Of a DNA stretch of 64,000 bases, positions 17,965 through 26,974 are shown in pieces. A program made the position numbers and the translations under genes. The stretch covers positions 1,450,205 through 1,514,204 of the forward strand of contig NZ_JBHTMY010000003.1 in NCBI RefSeq assembly GCF_042679565.1. Reading direction: 5' to 3'. The stretch's first letter is position 1. Each line of letters starts with the position of its first letter. Below the pieces are notes generated by a model, which had not been told where the DNA came from, searched no databases, and was given only the letters and a program-made list of their open reading frames with translations. This DNA comes from Namhaeicola litoreus (GTDB lineage Bacteria > Bacteroidota > Bacteroidia > Flavobacteriales > Flavobacteriaceae).

Positions 17965-19248
17965 ATGAAATACTTGTTTTTTAACATCATATTATTATTT
18001 GGACTCATTTCTAATGCACAACAAACTCCTGCAAAAAGTCAAACTGAAAAGGTAATAATTCAAGGAGCAACATTGCATTTGGGTAATGGAAAAGTTCTTG
18101 AGAACACGAACCTGGCATTTGAAAATGGTTTAATCACCTCTATAGGTAATGAATCAGATTTACCCACTGGAAATATTATCAATGCTGCTGGAAAACATGT
18201 TTATCCGGGTTTTATCGTACCAAATTCCACTTTAGGCTTAGGAGAAATTGATGCTGTAAAAGCCACCATTGACCAACAAGAAATAGGTGATGAAGTTCCT
18301 AACGTTAGAAGTTTAATCGCTTATAATGCAGAATCTCAAGTTGTGGAAGCAAGTCGGTTGAATGGTATTCTACTCGCTCAAATTACTCCGCAAGGAGGCA
18401 CCATTTCTGGCACTTCATCAATCGTACAATTAGACGCCTGGAATTGGGAAGATGCGGCTGTGAAAATTGACGATGGAACACATTTAAATTGGCCTACACT
18501 TTTTAAATCCAAAAATGTGAGTTTTGGTTTAAGAGTATACAGTGAAGTAAATAAAGATTACAGTAAAGAAATATCCGAAATAAAAGAATTGTTTTTACAA
18601 GTAAAAGGCTACGATTTAAAAAGTAACAATTCGAGAAACCTAGGTTTTGAATCATTGCAACCCCTTTTTACTGGAGAAAAAAAACTATACATTCATGCCG
18701 ATCTCGAACAAGAAATCATTGATGCAATAAAATTTTCTGAAGACCTAAATATTAAAGACATTATAATTGTTGGAGGAAGCGAATCTCATAAAGTGATAGA
18801 ATTGTTGAAATCAACAAAAACACCTGTATTGGTTAAACGTGTTCATTCATTACCCAATAGTGAAGATGATGATTACGATATGTTTTACAAACTTCCAGCC
18901 TTTCTTATGCAAAACAATATTCTTGTTGGCTTAGAAGTTAGTGGACAAATGGATAGAATGAATTCTAGAAATTTACCCTTTTATGCTGGCCATACAACTG
19001 CCTATGGAATAAGCGAAGAACAGGCCCTTCAAATGATTACTCAAAATACTGCAAAAGTATTAGGTATCGACGATAAATATGGTACCTTAGAAGTTGGGAA
19101 AAGTGCCACTCTATTTATTTCTGAAGGAAATGCATTAGACATGCGAACTAATCAACTTACTGATGCATTTATAGATGGCAGAAAGATCATCTTAAAATCT
19201 CATCAAACAGAGTTATACGAGCGGTATCGAGATAAATATGCCAAATAA
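17965..19248 (+). CDS. Exported amidohydrolase-like protein lacking the HxH metal site
   Basis: This 427-residue protein has a signal peptide (MKYLFFNIILLFGLISNAQ) and is an amidohydrolase-family homologue: GKHVYPGFIVPNSTLG corresponds to the strand-1 motif, and ISEEQALQMITQNTAKVLG with YGTLEVGKSATL is the usual C-terminal region. The HxH pair expected after PGF is replaced by VPNST, so the protein looks catalytically inactive, like the N-terminal half of its larger neighbour. It probably works as a partner subunit of that enzyme, given the 12-base spacing; that is inference. A strong terminator follows, ending the transcription unit. Confidence 0.8.
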   Translation: MKYLFFNIILLFGLISNAQQTPAKSQTEKVIIQGATLHLGNGKVLENTNLAFENGLITSIGNESDLPTGNIINAAGKHVYPGFIVPNSTLGLGEIDAVKATIDQQEIGDEVPNVRSLIAYNAESQVVEASRLNGILLAQITPQGGTISGTSSIVQLDAWNWEDAAVKIDDGTHLNWPTLFKSKNVSFGLRVYSEVNKDYSKEISEIKELFLQVKGYDLKSNNSRNLGFESLQPLFTGEKKLYIHADLEQEIIDAIKFSEDLNIKDIIIVGGSESHKVIELLKSTKTPVLVKRVHSLPNSEDDDYDMFYKLPAFLMQNNILVGLEVSGQMDRMNSRNLPFYAGHTTAYGISEEQALQMITQNTAKVLGIDDKYGTLEVGKSATLFISEGNALDMRTNQLTDAFIDGRKIILKSHQTELYERYRDKYAK

Positions 19249-19255
19249 CAAACTT

Positions 19256-19280
19256 AAAGCTTTCTTTGGAAAGCTTTTTT
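19256..19280 (+). terminator. Rho-independent terminator after the amidohydrolase pair
   Basis: A 9-bp perfect stem (AAAGCTTTC, 19256-19264, with GAAAGCTTT, 19269-19277) closes a TTTG loop and runs into a T-rich tract. The T tract merges with the -7 box of the next gene. Confidence 0.85.
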
Positions 19281-19288
19281 TATTTTTG
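19281..19288 (+). promoter_or_regulatory. Bacteroidota-type -7 box upstream of the TrmH-family gene
   Basis: TATTTTTG is an exact TAnnTTTG match, 14 bases before the GTG start at 19303 and directly abutting the terminator's T tract. A TTTG at 19265-19268 is too close to act as the -33 element. Confidence 0.45.
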
Positions 19289-19302
19289 TGAAAAAGTAAA
19301 CT

Positions 19303-20106
19303 GTGTATAAATCAATTAGTAGTAGCCAAAATCCTTTGGTGAAACAAGTCCTTTTGTTACAAACAAAATCTAAAATTAGAAAAAATCAAGGTGAGTTTGT
19401 CATAGAAGGTTTGAGAGAAATAGACTTGGCTATTCAAGGAGGTTATAAAATAGACCAGTTGCTTTGGTGTGAAGAATTGCTTCCAGAAAAGCATTTTAAA
19501 AAAATTGAAGAAAAAACAGGAAGTCCGACCGTTAGAATTACCAAAGAAATCTATGAGAAAATCTCACATAGAAAATCTACTGAGGGACTTATTGCGATTG
19601 CAAAGTACAGTGAGCTATTATTTGAAGACATAGTGCTTTCGGAAAATCCGTTGGTTTTGATAGCAGAGGCTCCAGAAAAACCGGGTAATTTGGGTGCACT
19701 GTTGCGCACTGCAGACGCTGCGCATGTAGACGCCGTTTTGATTGCAAATCCGAAAACAGATCTGTATAATCCAAATATCATTCGCTCAAGTGTGGGATGT
19801 ATTTTTACAAATCAGATCGTTCAAGGTTCTAATGAAGCTATTTTAGCGTTTTTAAAAAGGATTAAAATAAAAAGTTATGCCGCAGCACTTACCCCTACTA
19901 GCAAACCTTATTTTACTTTTGATTTTAAGTTACCCACAGCAATAATCGTAGGAACAGAAGATACCGGATTGAGTGACTTTTGGCTCCAGAATGCAGATGA
20001 AAAAATTATTATCCCCATGCAAGGAAAGATTGACTCGTTAAATGTGTCTGTCTCTGCAGCAATTCTTATTTTTGAAGCCAAACGACAAAGAAATTTTTGT
20101 TTATGA
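19303..20106 (+). CDS. TrmH/SpoU family RNA 2'-O-methyltransferase
   Basis: The 267-residue protein has an N-terminal substrate-binding domain (up to about residue 105) and a C-terminal SPOUT knot: motif 1 EKPGNLGALLRTADA, motif 2 IIVGTEDTGLS, and motif 3 IPMQGKIDSLNVSVSAAI. These enzymes methylate the ribose of rRNA or tRNA; the target cannot be told from sequence. The start is GTG at 19303: an in-frame stop lies two codons upstream and no ATG occurs early. Its stop overlaps the start of the M48 peptidase gene (ATGA), so the two are translationally coupled. Confidence 0.9.
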   Translation: MYKSISSSQNPLVKQVLLLQTKSKIRKNQGEFVIEGLREIDLAIQGGYKIDQLLWCEELLPEKHFKKIEEKTGSPTVRITKEIYEKISHRKSTEGLIAIAKYSELLFEDIVLSENPLVLIAEAPEKPGNLGALLRTADAAHVDAVLIANPKTDLYNPNIIRSSVGCIFTNQIVQGSNEAILAFLKRIKIKSYAAALTPTSKPYFTFDFKLPTAIIVGTEDTGLSDFWLQNADEKIIIPMQGKIDSLNVSVSAAILIFEAKRQRNFCL

Positions 20107-21335
20107 CACCTACTTTTTTATTTGAACTAATTATTACCATATTGGTATTGGAGTTCTTTTTTGATAAATATTTGGATTATCTGAATGCGAAACATTTTAA
20201 AGATCCAGTTCCTAAACTTATTGATGATGTTTACGACGAAAAAGAATACCTAAAATCTCAAAATTACAAGAAAGAAAATTATCAGTTTTCATTTTGGACA
20301 TCTATATTTTCTCTCGTGGTTTTATTATTATTTTTTTACTTTAAAGGGTTTGCTTGGATAGATGAGTTTGCAAGATCTTTTTCTTCAAATCAAATCGTAG
20401 TAGGTCTTATTTTTTTTGGTGTAATTATGTTGGCAAACGATATTCTTACTACTCCTTTTAGTTATTATCAGACCTTTGTGATTGAGGAGAAATACGGATT
20501 TAACAAATCTACACCCAAATTATTTTTCTTAGATAAATTAAAAGGCTGGTTTCTCAGCATTTTACTAGGAGGAAGTATATTAGCGCTGATCATTTATTTT
20601 TATCAAATAACAGGTGAATATTTTTGGATATTCACCTGGCTATTAATAACCCTTTTCACCTTGTTTTTTACATTTTTTTACAGCAGCATTATTGTTCCTC
20701 TTTTCAATAAACAAACACCTTTAGAAGAGGGTAGTTTGAGATCTAAAATAGATGCATTTGCCCAGAAAACAGGATTTACCTTAGATAATATTTTTGTAAT
20801 TGACGGATCAAAAAGATCTACGAAAGCAAATGCTTATTTTGCTGGTTTTGGTTCAAAAAAGAGAATTGTACTTTACGACACGCTGATAGAAGATCTAAAT
20901 GAGGATGAAATTGTAGCCGTTCTGGCACACGAGATTGGTCATTACAAAAAAAAACATGTTATCTATAACATGATCTTGTCTACACTAATTACCGGATTAA
21001 CATTATACATTTTGTCCTTATTGATAGGCAACCCCATTTTGGCTGAAGCTTTATCTGTAAAAATACCGAGCTTTCATATTGGCCTCATTGCCTTTGGACT
21101 TTTATTTAGTCCCATTTCTGAAATAACTGGGATCGCAATGCAATATATGTCTCGACAATTTGAATTTGAAGCAGATGATTTTGCTAAGTTTCATCACAAT
21201 GGTAACGACCTAATATCATCTCTAAAAAAACTATCTAGAAAAAGCTTAAGTAACCTCACTCCACATAAAGCATATGTCTTTTTTCACTATTCACATCCTC
21301 CACTTCTAGAAAGGGTACAGAATTTGCTAGCATAA
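20103..21335 (+). CDS. M48 family (Ste24-like) integral-membrane metallopeptidase
   Basis: The 410-residue protein has six or seven hydrophobic segments and the zinc motif HEIGH (His 276, Glu 277, His 280) inside VLAHEIGHYKKKH, with the third ligand in FEFEADDFA. Length, topology and these motifs match the Ste24/CAAX prenyl protease 1 type of M48. Bacterial members act in membrane protein quality control or peptide cleavage; no prenylated substrate is expected here. The ATG at 20103 overlaps the upstream gene's stop by the ATGA arrangement. A TTG six bases earlier is in frame but less likely. Confidence 0.9.
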   Translation: MTPTFLFELIITILVLEFFFDKYLDYLNAKHFKDPVPKLIDDVYDEKEYLKSQNYKKENYQFSFWTSIFSLVVLLLFFYFKGFAWIDEFARSFSSNQIVVGLIFFGVIMLANDILTTPFSYYQTFVIEEKYGFNKSTPKLFFLDKLKGWFLSILLGGSILALIIYFYQITGEYFWIFTWLLITLFTLFFTFFYSSIIVPLFNKQTPLEEGSLRSKIDAFAQKTGFTLDNIFVIDGSKRSTKANAYFAGFGSKKRIVLYDTLIEDLNEDEIVAVLAHEIGHYKKKHVIYNMILSTLITGLTLYILSLLIGNPILAEALSVKIPSFHIGLIAFGLLFSPISEITGIAMQYMSRQFEFEADDFAKFHHNGNDLISSLKKLSRKSLSNLTPHKAYVFFHYSHPPLLERVQNLLA

Positions 21336-21394
21336 GAATTAGCGAGTAGACAAACTAGCTTGTTAATATAGGTTTAAAGTATTATTTTTAACAT

Positions 21395-23608
21395 ATGACA
21401 TATGTTGCCACAATAGAAGATGAAAACAAGGAAATAGCCAGTCGATATAAAGACATGCTGCGCAATTCCTATCAGACCTTAAGCAGAGAAGATAAGCTTA
21501 AGATCAGGAAAGCTTTTGATTTTTCTGTAGAGGCACATAAAAACCAAAGACGTAAAACAGGTGAGCCCTATATTTATCATCCTATTGCGGTCGCAAAAAT
21601 TGTGGCAAATGAAATTGGATTGGGTGCCAATTCGATCTGCTCCGCTTTACTTCACGATGTTGTTGAAGACACAGAGATTACTTTAGCTGATATTGAAAAG
21701 AATTTTGGACCGACTATTGCTAAAATTGTTGATGGACTAACAAAAATTTCTCGTTTAAAAAAGGATAAAGATATTTCCATTCAGGCCGAGAACTTTAGAA
21801 AAATGTTGTTGACATTAAATGATGATGTCCGCGTAATTTTGATCAAAATTGCTGATCGTTTGCACAACATGCAAACATTAGAATCTATGCAAGAAGACAA
21901 ACAAATAAAAATTGCTTCTGAAACCTTATATATTTATGCACCACTTGCACATAGACTTGGCCTGTACAATATTAAAACAGAACTAGAAGATTTAGGATTA
22001 AAATATACCGAACCTGATGTCTATCAAGATATTGTTACCCGAATAAAAGAAAGCAAAGAAGATCAAGATAGATATATCCAAACATTTTCAGATCCAATTA
22101 AAGCTTCCCTAGATAAGGAAGGTGTAAAATACCAAATAAGAGGTAGATCAAAATCTATTTTTTCGATACGTAGAAAAATGCGAAATCAATCTGTCACCTT
22201 TGATGAAATTTACGACAAATTCGCTATAAGAATTATTTATAAATCAAACCTGAAGCAAGAAAAATTCAATGCCTGGAAAATTTACTCCATCGTTACAGAT
22301 CATTACAATCCCAATCCTGGTAGGCTTAGAGATTGGATTTCACAGCCCAAAACCACAGGATATGAATCTTTGCACACCACGGTTATGGGTCAGGAAGGAA
22401 AATGGGTTGAAGTACAGATCCGATCAGAAAGGATGGATGAGATCGCAGAAAAGGGTTATGCCGCACATTTTAAATACAAACACGGGAATGTAAATGAAAG
22501 CGGATTGGAATTATGGCTAAACAGATTGAAAGAAACACTTGAAAATCCTGAGGCCAATGCCATAGATTTTGTAGAGCAATTCAAGTTAAACCTATATTCC
22601 AAAGAAATATATGTATTTACGCCTCAAGGAGATATAAAATCTTTACCCAAAGGTGCTACACCCATAGATTTTGCATTTTCTATTCACACTGAAGTCGGTA
22701 TGCATTGTCGGGCTGCCAAGGTGAATGGTAAACTGGTCCAATTAAATCATGAACTTATTAGTGGTGATCAAGTTGAAATTATCACTTCAATTAATCAAAA
22801 GCCAAAATTAGCCTGGATAGATATTGCGCAAACGGCAAGAGCAAAATCAAAAATAAAAGGAATTTTAAAAGAAGAGCAAAAAATTACTGCAAATGAGGGG
22901 AAAGAAACTTTAGACAGGAAATTGCGCCATTTAAAAATTCCTAACTCAGAAAAAACATATAATGAGTTAGTAAATTTTTTCAAATTAAAAACGAGTTTCG
23001 ATTTATTCTTTAGAATTGGTAATGGAACAATAGATAATACACAACTTAAAAAATATGCCAGTTCCCGTTCTAACGCCTTTGTGAATTTTTTTAAAAATAG
23101 AATCAGAAGAAGTTCGAATCAAGGGAAACCAGCAACCGATGAAAACACCAATAATTACGACATGCTGGTGTTTGGTGAAGAAGGAGAGAAACTGAACTAT
23201 ACATTTGCGAAATGCTGCTCCCCCATTCCAGGAGACAAAGTCTTTGGATTTGTAACCATAAAAGAAGGTATTAAAATTCATAAATACGATTGTCCAAATG
23301 CCCTTGGTATGCAATCGCAATATGCTTATAGAATTTTACCTGCTAAGTGGATAGATTCTTCGCAACAAGCTTATAAAGTAAAAATTCTCATATCAGGAAT
23401 AGACCGTGTGGGCTTAACAAATGATGTAACAAGGATTATCTCCAATAATTTGCAGATCAATATCCAAAATATGAATATAGCCGCTAATCAAGGAATTTTT
23501 CAAGGTAAATTGACTGTTGAAGTAAAAAATAATGAACAACTCACAAAATTAATTAATCAATTAAGTAAGTTGGACGGAATTGATAAAGTGACAAGAATTA
23601 CGAAATAA
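21395..23608 (+). CDS. rsh: RelA/SpoT homologue, bifunctional (p)ppGpp synthetase/hydrolase
   Basis: At 737 residues this is a full-length RSH protein. The hydrolase half has an intact HD site (His 62, His 87-Asp 88 in LLHDVVEDT, Glu 91-Asp 92). The synthetase half has GRSKSIFSIRRKM, EIYDKFAIRII, GYESLHTTVMG and EVQIRSERMDEIAEKG. A TGS domain (YVFTPQGDIKSLPKGATPIDFAF), a CC-containing zinc-finger segment (KCCSPIPGDKVFGF) and a C-terminal ACT domain follow. It should make the alarmone in starvation and degrade it otherwise. It stands 59 bases after the M48 gene and probably has its own promoter (TAGGTTTA-like, imperfect). Confidence 0.95.
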   Translation: MTYVATIEDENKEIASRYKDMLRNSYQTLSREDKLKIRKAFDFSVEAHKNQRRKTGEPYIYHPIAVAKIVANEIGLGANSICSALLHDVVEDTEITLADIEKNFGPTIAKIVDGLTKISRLKKDKDISIQAENFRKMLLTLNDDVRVILIKIADRLHNMQTLESMQEDKQIKIASETLYIYAPLAHRLGLYNIKTELEDLGLKYTEPDVYQDIVTRIKESKEDQDRYIQTFSDPIKASLDKEGVKYQIRGRSKSIFSIRRKMRNQSVTFDEIYDKFAIRIIYKSNLKQEKFNAWKIYSIVTDHYNPNPGRLRDWISQPKTTGYESLHTTVMGQEGKWVEVQIRSERMDEIAEKGYAAHFKYKHGNVNESGLELWLNRLKETLENPEANAIDFVEQFKLNLYSKEIYVFTPQGDIKSLPKGATPIDFAFSIHTEVGMHCRAAKVNGKLVQLNHELISGDQVEIITSINQKPKLAWIDIAQTARAKSKIKGILKEEQKITANEGKETLDRKLRHLKIPNSEKTYNELVNFFKLKTSFDLFFRIGNGTIDNTQLKKYASSRSNAFVNFFKNRIRRSSNQGKPATDENTNNYDMLVFGEEGEKLNYTFAKCCSPIPGDKVFGFVTIKEGIKIHKYDCPNALGMQSQYAYRILPAKWIDSSQQAYKVKILISGIDRVGLTNDVTRIISNNLQINIQNMNIAANQGIFQGKLTVEVKNNEQLTKLINQLSKLDGIDKVTRITK

Positions 23609-23645
23609 TATTCGTTTTTTTACAACTTTTTCGGCGATTAAAATG

Positions 23646-23653
23646 TAAATTTG
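23646..23653 (+). promoter_or_regulatory. Bacteroidota-type -7 box upstream of the Fur-family gene
   Basis: TAAATTTG matches TAnnTTTG exactly, 24 bases before the ATG at 23678. An in-frame TTG at 23651 lies inside it, so the ATG is the better start. Confidence 0.5.
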
Positions 23654-23677
23654 CCATTAAAACGCAGAAGAATTAAC

Positions 23678-24115
23678 ATGACAGATTCTAAGGATATTGA
23701 TGTAGTAAAAGACTATTTTACCAAGTTTTTGGAAAAAAATAGTCATAGAAAAACACCTGAAAGATTTGCCATTTTGCAAGAAATCTATGAAAGTGAAATT
23801 CATTTTGATATTGAATCTTTATATATTGAAATGAAAAATAAAAATTACCGTGTGAGCAGAGCTACCTTGTACAACACCATCGAATTGCTTTTAGAATGCG
23901 GCTTAGTGCGAAGACACCAATTTGGTCAGAATCAATCTCATTACGAAAAATCTTTTTTTAATAAACAGCACGATCATATTATTCTCACGGATACCGGTGA
24001 AGTGATTGAATTTTGTGATCCTCGAATCGAAAATATCAAAAAATCTATCGAAGAAGTTTTTAACCTCAAAATCGATAGTCATTCTCTTTATTTTTACGGA
24101 ACTAAAAAAAAATAA
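23678..24115 (+). CDS. Fur-family transcriptional regulator without CxxC zinc motifs
   Basis: The 145-residue protein has the Fur winged-helix domain (RKTPERFAILQEIYES..., recognition helix region YRVSRATLYNTIELLLECGLV) and the dimerisation domain with QHDHIILTDTGEVIEFCDPRI. In Fur, PerR and Zur this last region normally reads H-x-H-x2-C-x2-C. Here the HxH is kept but both Cys positions are Leu and Thr, and no C-terminal CxxC is present, so the structural zinc site is missing. The regulatory metal is therefore uncertain. It directly precedes purA by 18 bases, an arrangement that suggests co-transcription. I recall similar sequences in other Flavobacteriaceae. Confidence 0.9.
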   Translation: MTDSKDIDVVKDYFTKFLEKNSHRKTPERFAILQEIYESEIHFDIESLYIEMKNKNYRVSRATLYNTIELLLECGLVRRHQFGQNQSHYEKSFFNKQHDHIILTDTGEVIEFCDPRIENIKKSIEEVFNLKIDSHSLYFYGTKKK

Positions 24116-24133
24116 TTAATACATTCATTTATA

Positions 24134-25402
24134 ATGATCGATTTATTACTTGGCCTGCAATGGGGCGACGAAGGAAAAGGTAAAATTGTAGACGTTCTTA
24201 CAAAAAATTATGACATAATTGCAAGATTTCAAGGAGGTCCAAATGCTGGTCATACCCTTATTTTTGATGGAAATAAGCACGTCCTTCATACAATTCCGTC
24301 AGGTATATTTCATGATAATTCGATAAACATCGTTGGAAATGGTGTCGTTGTTGACCCTGTAATTTTTAAACGAGAAATCGAAAATTTATCCAAATACAGT
24401 CTAAATTTAAAACAAATCCTTTTTATTTCTAGAAAAGCACATTTGATCTTGCCTACGCACAGACTTTTAGATGCTGCTACTGAAATCATTAAAGGAAAAT
24501 CAAAGATTGGTTCTACACTGAAGGGAATAGGTCCTACTTATATGGATAAAACCGGTAGAAATGGATTACGGGTTGGTGATTTAGAATTAGACGATTGGAA
24601 AGAAAAATATAATGCACTTGCCAAAAAGCACTTGAATTTATTAGATTTCTATAATATTGATTTAGAGTACGACCTAAAAGCCTTGGAAAATGAATTTTTC
24701 TTAGCGATTGAAACCCTTAAATCTTTTGATTTTATTGATAGTGAAGAATATTTTCACAACGCAATTAGAAATGGAAAATCAATTTTAGCCGAAGGAGCTC
24801 AAGGTTCCTTATTAGATATCGATTTTGGAACATATCCTTTTGTTACTTCTTCAAATACGACGGCCGCCGGTGCATGCACCGGATTAGGAATTGCACCTAA
24901 CAAAATCGGCGATGTTTTCGGTATTTTCAAAGCTTATACAACACGTGTGGGCTCTGGACCTTTCCCAACAGAATTATTTGATGAGGATGGCAAAACCATG
25001 TCGCGTGTTGGAAATGAGTTTGGTGCAACAACAGGTAGACCAAGAAGATGTGGCTGGCTGGATCTGGTAGCTCTTAAATATGCTGTCCAAATTAACGGGG
25101 TTACCCAATTAATTATGATGAAAGGAGATGTACTATCTGGTTTTGATGAGATAAAAGCTGCGGTAGCTTATAATTATAAAGGATCTGAAATAGCTCATTT
25201 CCCTTACAATATTGAAGAAGAAAATGTAAAACCAATTTATAAATCCTTCCCTGGTTGGAAAGAAGATCTCACTTCTATCAAGGAGAGTAAAGATCTTCCA
25301 AAAACGTTAAAAGATTATATCGCATTCATAGAAGAATTTGTTGGTACACCTGTAAAAATTGTATCTGTTGGACCTGATCGAAATCAAACCATCACACTTT
25401 AA
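24134..25402 (+). CDS. purA: Adenylosuccinate synthetase
   Basis: The 422-residue enzyme catalyses the GTP-dependent joining of IMP and aspartate, the first step from IMP to AMP. It has the N-terminal GDEGKGK GTP loop (LLGLQWGDEGKGKIVD), NAGHT, GSTLKGIGPTYMDKTGRNGLR, AEGAQGSLLDIDFGTYPFVTSS and TTGRPRRCGWLD. The length is usual for the family. It follows the Fur-like gene closely and ends in a strong terminator, so the pair forms one unit. Confidence 0.97.
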   Translation: MIDLLLGLQWGDEGKGKIVDVLTKNYDIIARFQGGPNAGHTLIFDGNKHVLHTIPSGIFHDNSINIVGNGVVVDPVIFKREIENLSKYSLNLKQILFISRKAHLILPTHRLLDAATEIIKGKSKIGSTLKGIGPTYMDKTGRNGLRVGDLELDDWKEKYNALAKKHLNLLDFYNIDLEYDLKALENEFFLAIETLKSFDFIDSEEYFHNAIRNGKSILAEGAQGSLLDIDFGTYPFVTSSNTTAAGACTGLGIAPNKIGDVFGIFKAYTTRVGSGPFPTELFDEDGKTMSRVGNEFGATTGRPRRCGWLDLVALKYAVQINGVTQLIMMKGDVLSGFDEIKAAVAYNYKGSEIAHFPYNIEEENVKPIYKSFPGWKEDLTSIKESKDLPKTLKDYIAFIEEFVGTPVKIVSVGPDRNQTITL

Positions 25403-25420
25403 AGTCTATGAATCTCAAGC

Positions 25421-25454
25421 AAAAAAGGCAAAGGGTAAACTCTTTGCCTTTTTT
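25421..25454 (+). terminator. Rho-independent terminator after purA
   Basis: A 12- to 13-bp stem (AAAAAAGGCAAAG, 25421-25433, with CTTTGCCTTTTTT, from 25442) closes an 8-base loop and ends in a run of T. The A- and T-tracts make it symmetrical, but only the purA transcript needs it. Confidence 0.9.
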
Positions 25455-25457
25455 ATT

Positions 25458-25465
25458 TAATTTTG
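25458..25465 (+). promoter_or_regulatory. Bacteroidota-type -7 box upstream of the OstA-like gene
   Basis: TAATTTTG matches TAnnTTTG, 12 bases before the ATG at 25478 and 4 bases after the purA terminator. The upstream in-frame TTG at 25463 is inside the box. Confidence 0.45.
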
Positions 25466-25477
25466 CTGAAAATAATC

Positions 25478-26974
25478 ATGTTGAAAAAAGGCTTATTATT
25501 TTTCTTTCTATTCTTACATTTCTTTTGGTGCAATGCACAAACCAAAAGAATTGAAATTGTTCATTCTGATAATTCAACCATCGACGAAGAACGCTTACCC
25601 GGAGCCACGATTTTATTGGGAAACGTATCTATTAAACATGAGGGAATATTATTAAAATGCACAAAAGCAGTTCATTATACAAAAGAAAACTACATTAAAG
25701 CTTATGGTGATGTTCTTTTAAAACAGGGGGATACGATTTCGCAAACAAGCGATTATACAGAATACAACGGGAATACCAAAAAGGCACTTTCATGGGGTGA
25801 TGTGGTTCTTCGAGACCCAAAAATGGAACTGAGAACAGATACTTTACATTTTGATAGAATCAGGCAAGTAATCTTTTATCGAAATTTTGGCACATTGAAA
25901 GATAGTGCAAATGTACTTACAAGTAATTCTGGATATTATTTTTTACAAACGAATAAATACCAGGCACTTTCTGATGTTGTTATTACTAATCCAAGTTATG
26001 TACTCGAATCAAATCACATGGATTATTATACCAATTGGGGCACCACCTTTCTTTATGGGCCATCAAAGATCACAAGTGATGACAACTATATCTATAGCGA
26101 AAAAGGATTTTATGACACTAAAAAGAATATTTCTCATTTTACCAAAAATGCTTTAATCAGATATAAAGATCGAGTAATTAAAGCAGATAGCCTTTATTAC
26201 AATAGAAATACTGGGTTTGCCTCTGCTACCGACAACATCAATATTACAGACACTATTAATCATATTGTTTTAAAAGGTGATTATGCAGAATATTTTGAAA
26301 AAAAGGATTCTGCCTTTACAGTGGGCCGCGCGCTAGCAATCACCAATACAAATGTAGATTCATTGTTTATTCACGGAGATACTTTACTCCTTACCGGACA
26401 GACTGAAAAAAGAGTAATTAGAGCATATCACCGCGTAAAGTTTTTCAAAAGTGATATGAGCGGAAAATGTGATTCTATTTATTCTAATCAAGAAACAGGA
26501 CTAACCGAAATGTTTAAGAAACCCATTCTTTGGTCTAACGGAAGCCAAATCACGGGAGATTCTATCAAACTTTTAAGCAACGTGAAAACAGAAAAACTAG
26601 ATAGCTTAAAAGTCATACAGAATGCCTTTATTATCCAGCAGGATTCGCTTGGTTTTAACCAGATTAAAGGAAGAAATATTTTTGGCAAGTTTAAAGATAA
26701 TGATCTCCATTTAGTAGATGTGATCGGTAATGGAGAGATTATTCATTACGTTCGTTCAGAAGATAAAGAGCTCATCGGAATTGATAAAACAACTTGTAGT
26801 TCGATACAATTTACCTTGAAAGACGGTGAAATACAAAGTGCAAAATTTCTTACACTCCCGGAGGGAGAAACTTATCCCCCATCCAAACTACCCGAGAATG
26901 CCAGAAAATTAAGAGGTTTTGTTTGGCGAGAAGATGAAAGACCAAAAAACAAACTAGATATTTTTCTAAAATGA
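25478..26974 (+). CDS. OstA-like (LptA/OstA N-domain) exported protein
   Basis: The 498-residue protein has a signal peptide (MLKKGLLFFFLFLHFFWCNA) and then a long stretch of beta-jellyroll repeats of the LptA/OstA type: ATILLGNVSIKHEGILLKC, YGDVLLKQGDTI, YGPSKITSDDNYIYSEKGFY and similar. Bacteroidota carry such a large OstA-like protein in place of, or beside, the short proteobacterial LptA; it is assumed to help bridge lipopolysaccharide across the periplasm. The start codon is the ATG at 25478. Its stop overlaps the aminotransferase start (ATGA), so the two genes are coupled, although no functional link between them is known. Confidence 0.88.
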   Translation: MLKKGLLFFFLFLHFFWCNAQTKRIEIVHSDNSTIDEERLPGATILLGNVSIKHEGILLKCTKAVHYTKENYIKAYGDVLLKQGDTISQTSDYTEYNGNTKKALSWGDVVLRDPKMELRTDTLHFDRIRQVIFYRNFGTLKDSANVLTSNSGYYFLQTNKYQALSDVVITNPSYVLESNHMDYYTNWGTTFLYGPSKITSDDNYIYSEKGFYDTKKNISHFTKNALIRYKDRVIKADSLYYNRNTGFASATDNINITDTINHIVLKGDYAEYFEKKDSAFTVGRALAITNTNVDSLFIHGDTLLLTGQTEKRVIRAYHRVKFFKSDMSGKCDSIYSNQETGLTEMFKKPILWSNGSQITGDSIKLLSNVKTEKLDSLKVIQNAFIIQQDSLGFNQIKGRNIFGKFKDNDLHLVDVIGNGEIIHYVRSEDKELIGIDKTTCSSIQFTLKDGEIQSAKFLTLPEGETYPPSKLPENARKLRGFVWREDERPKNKLDIFLK

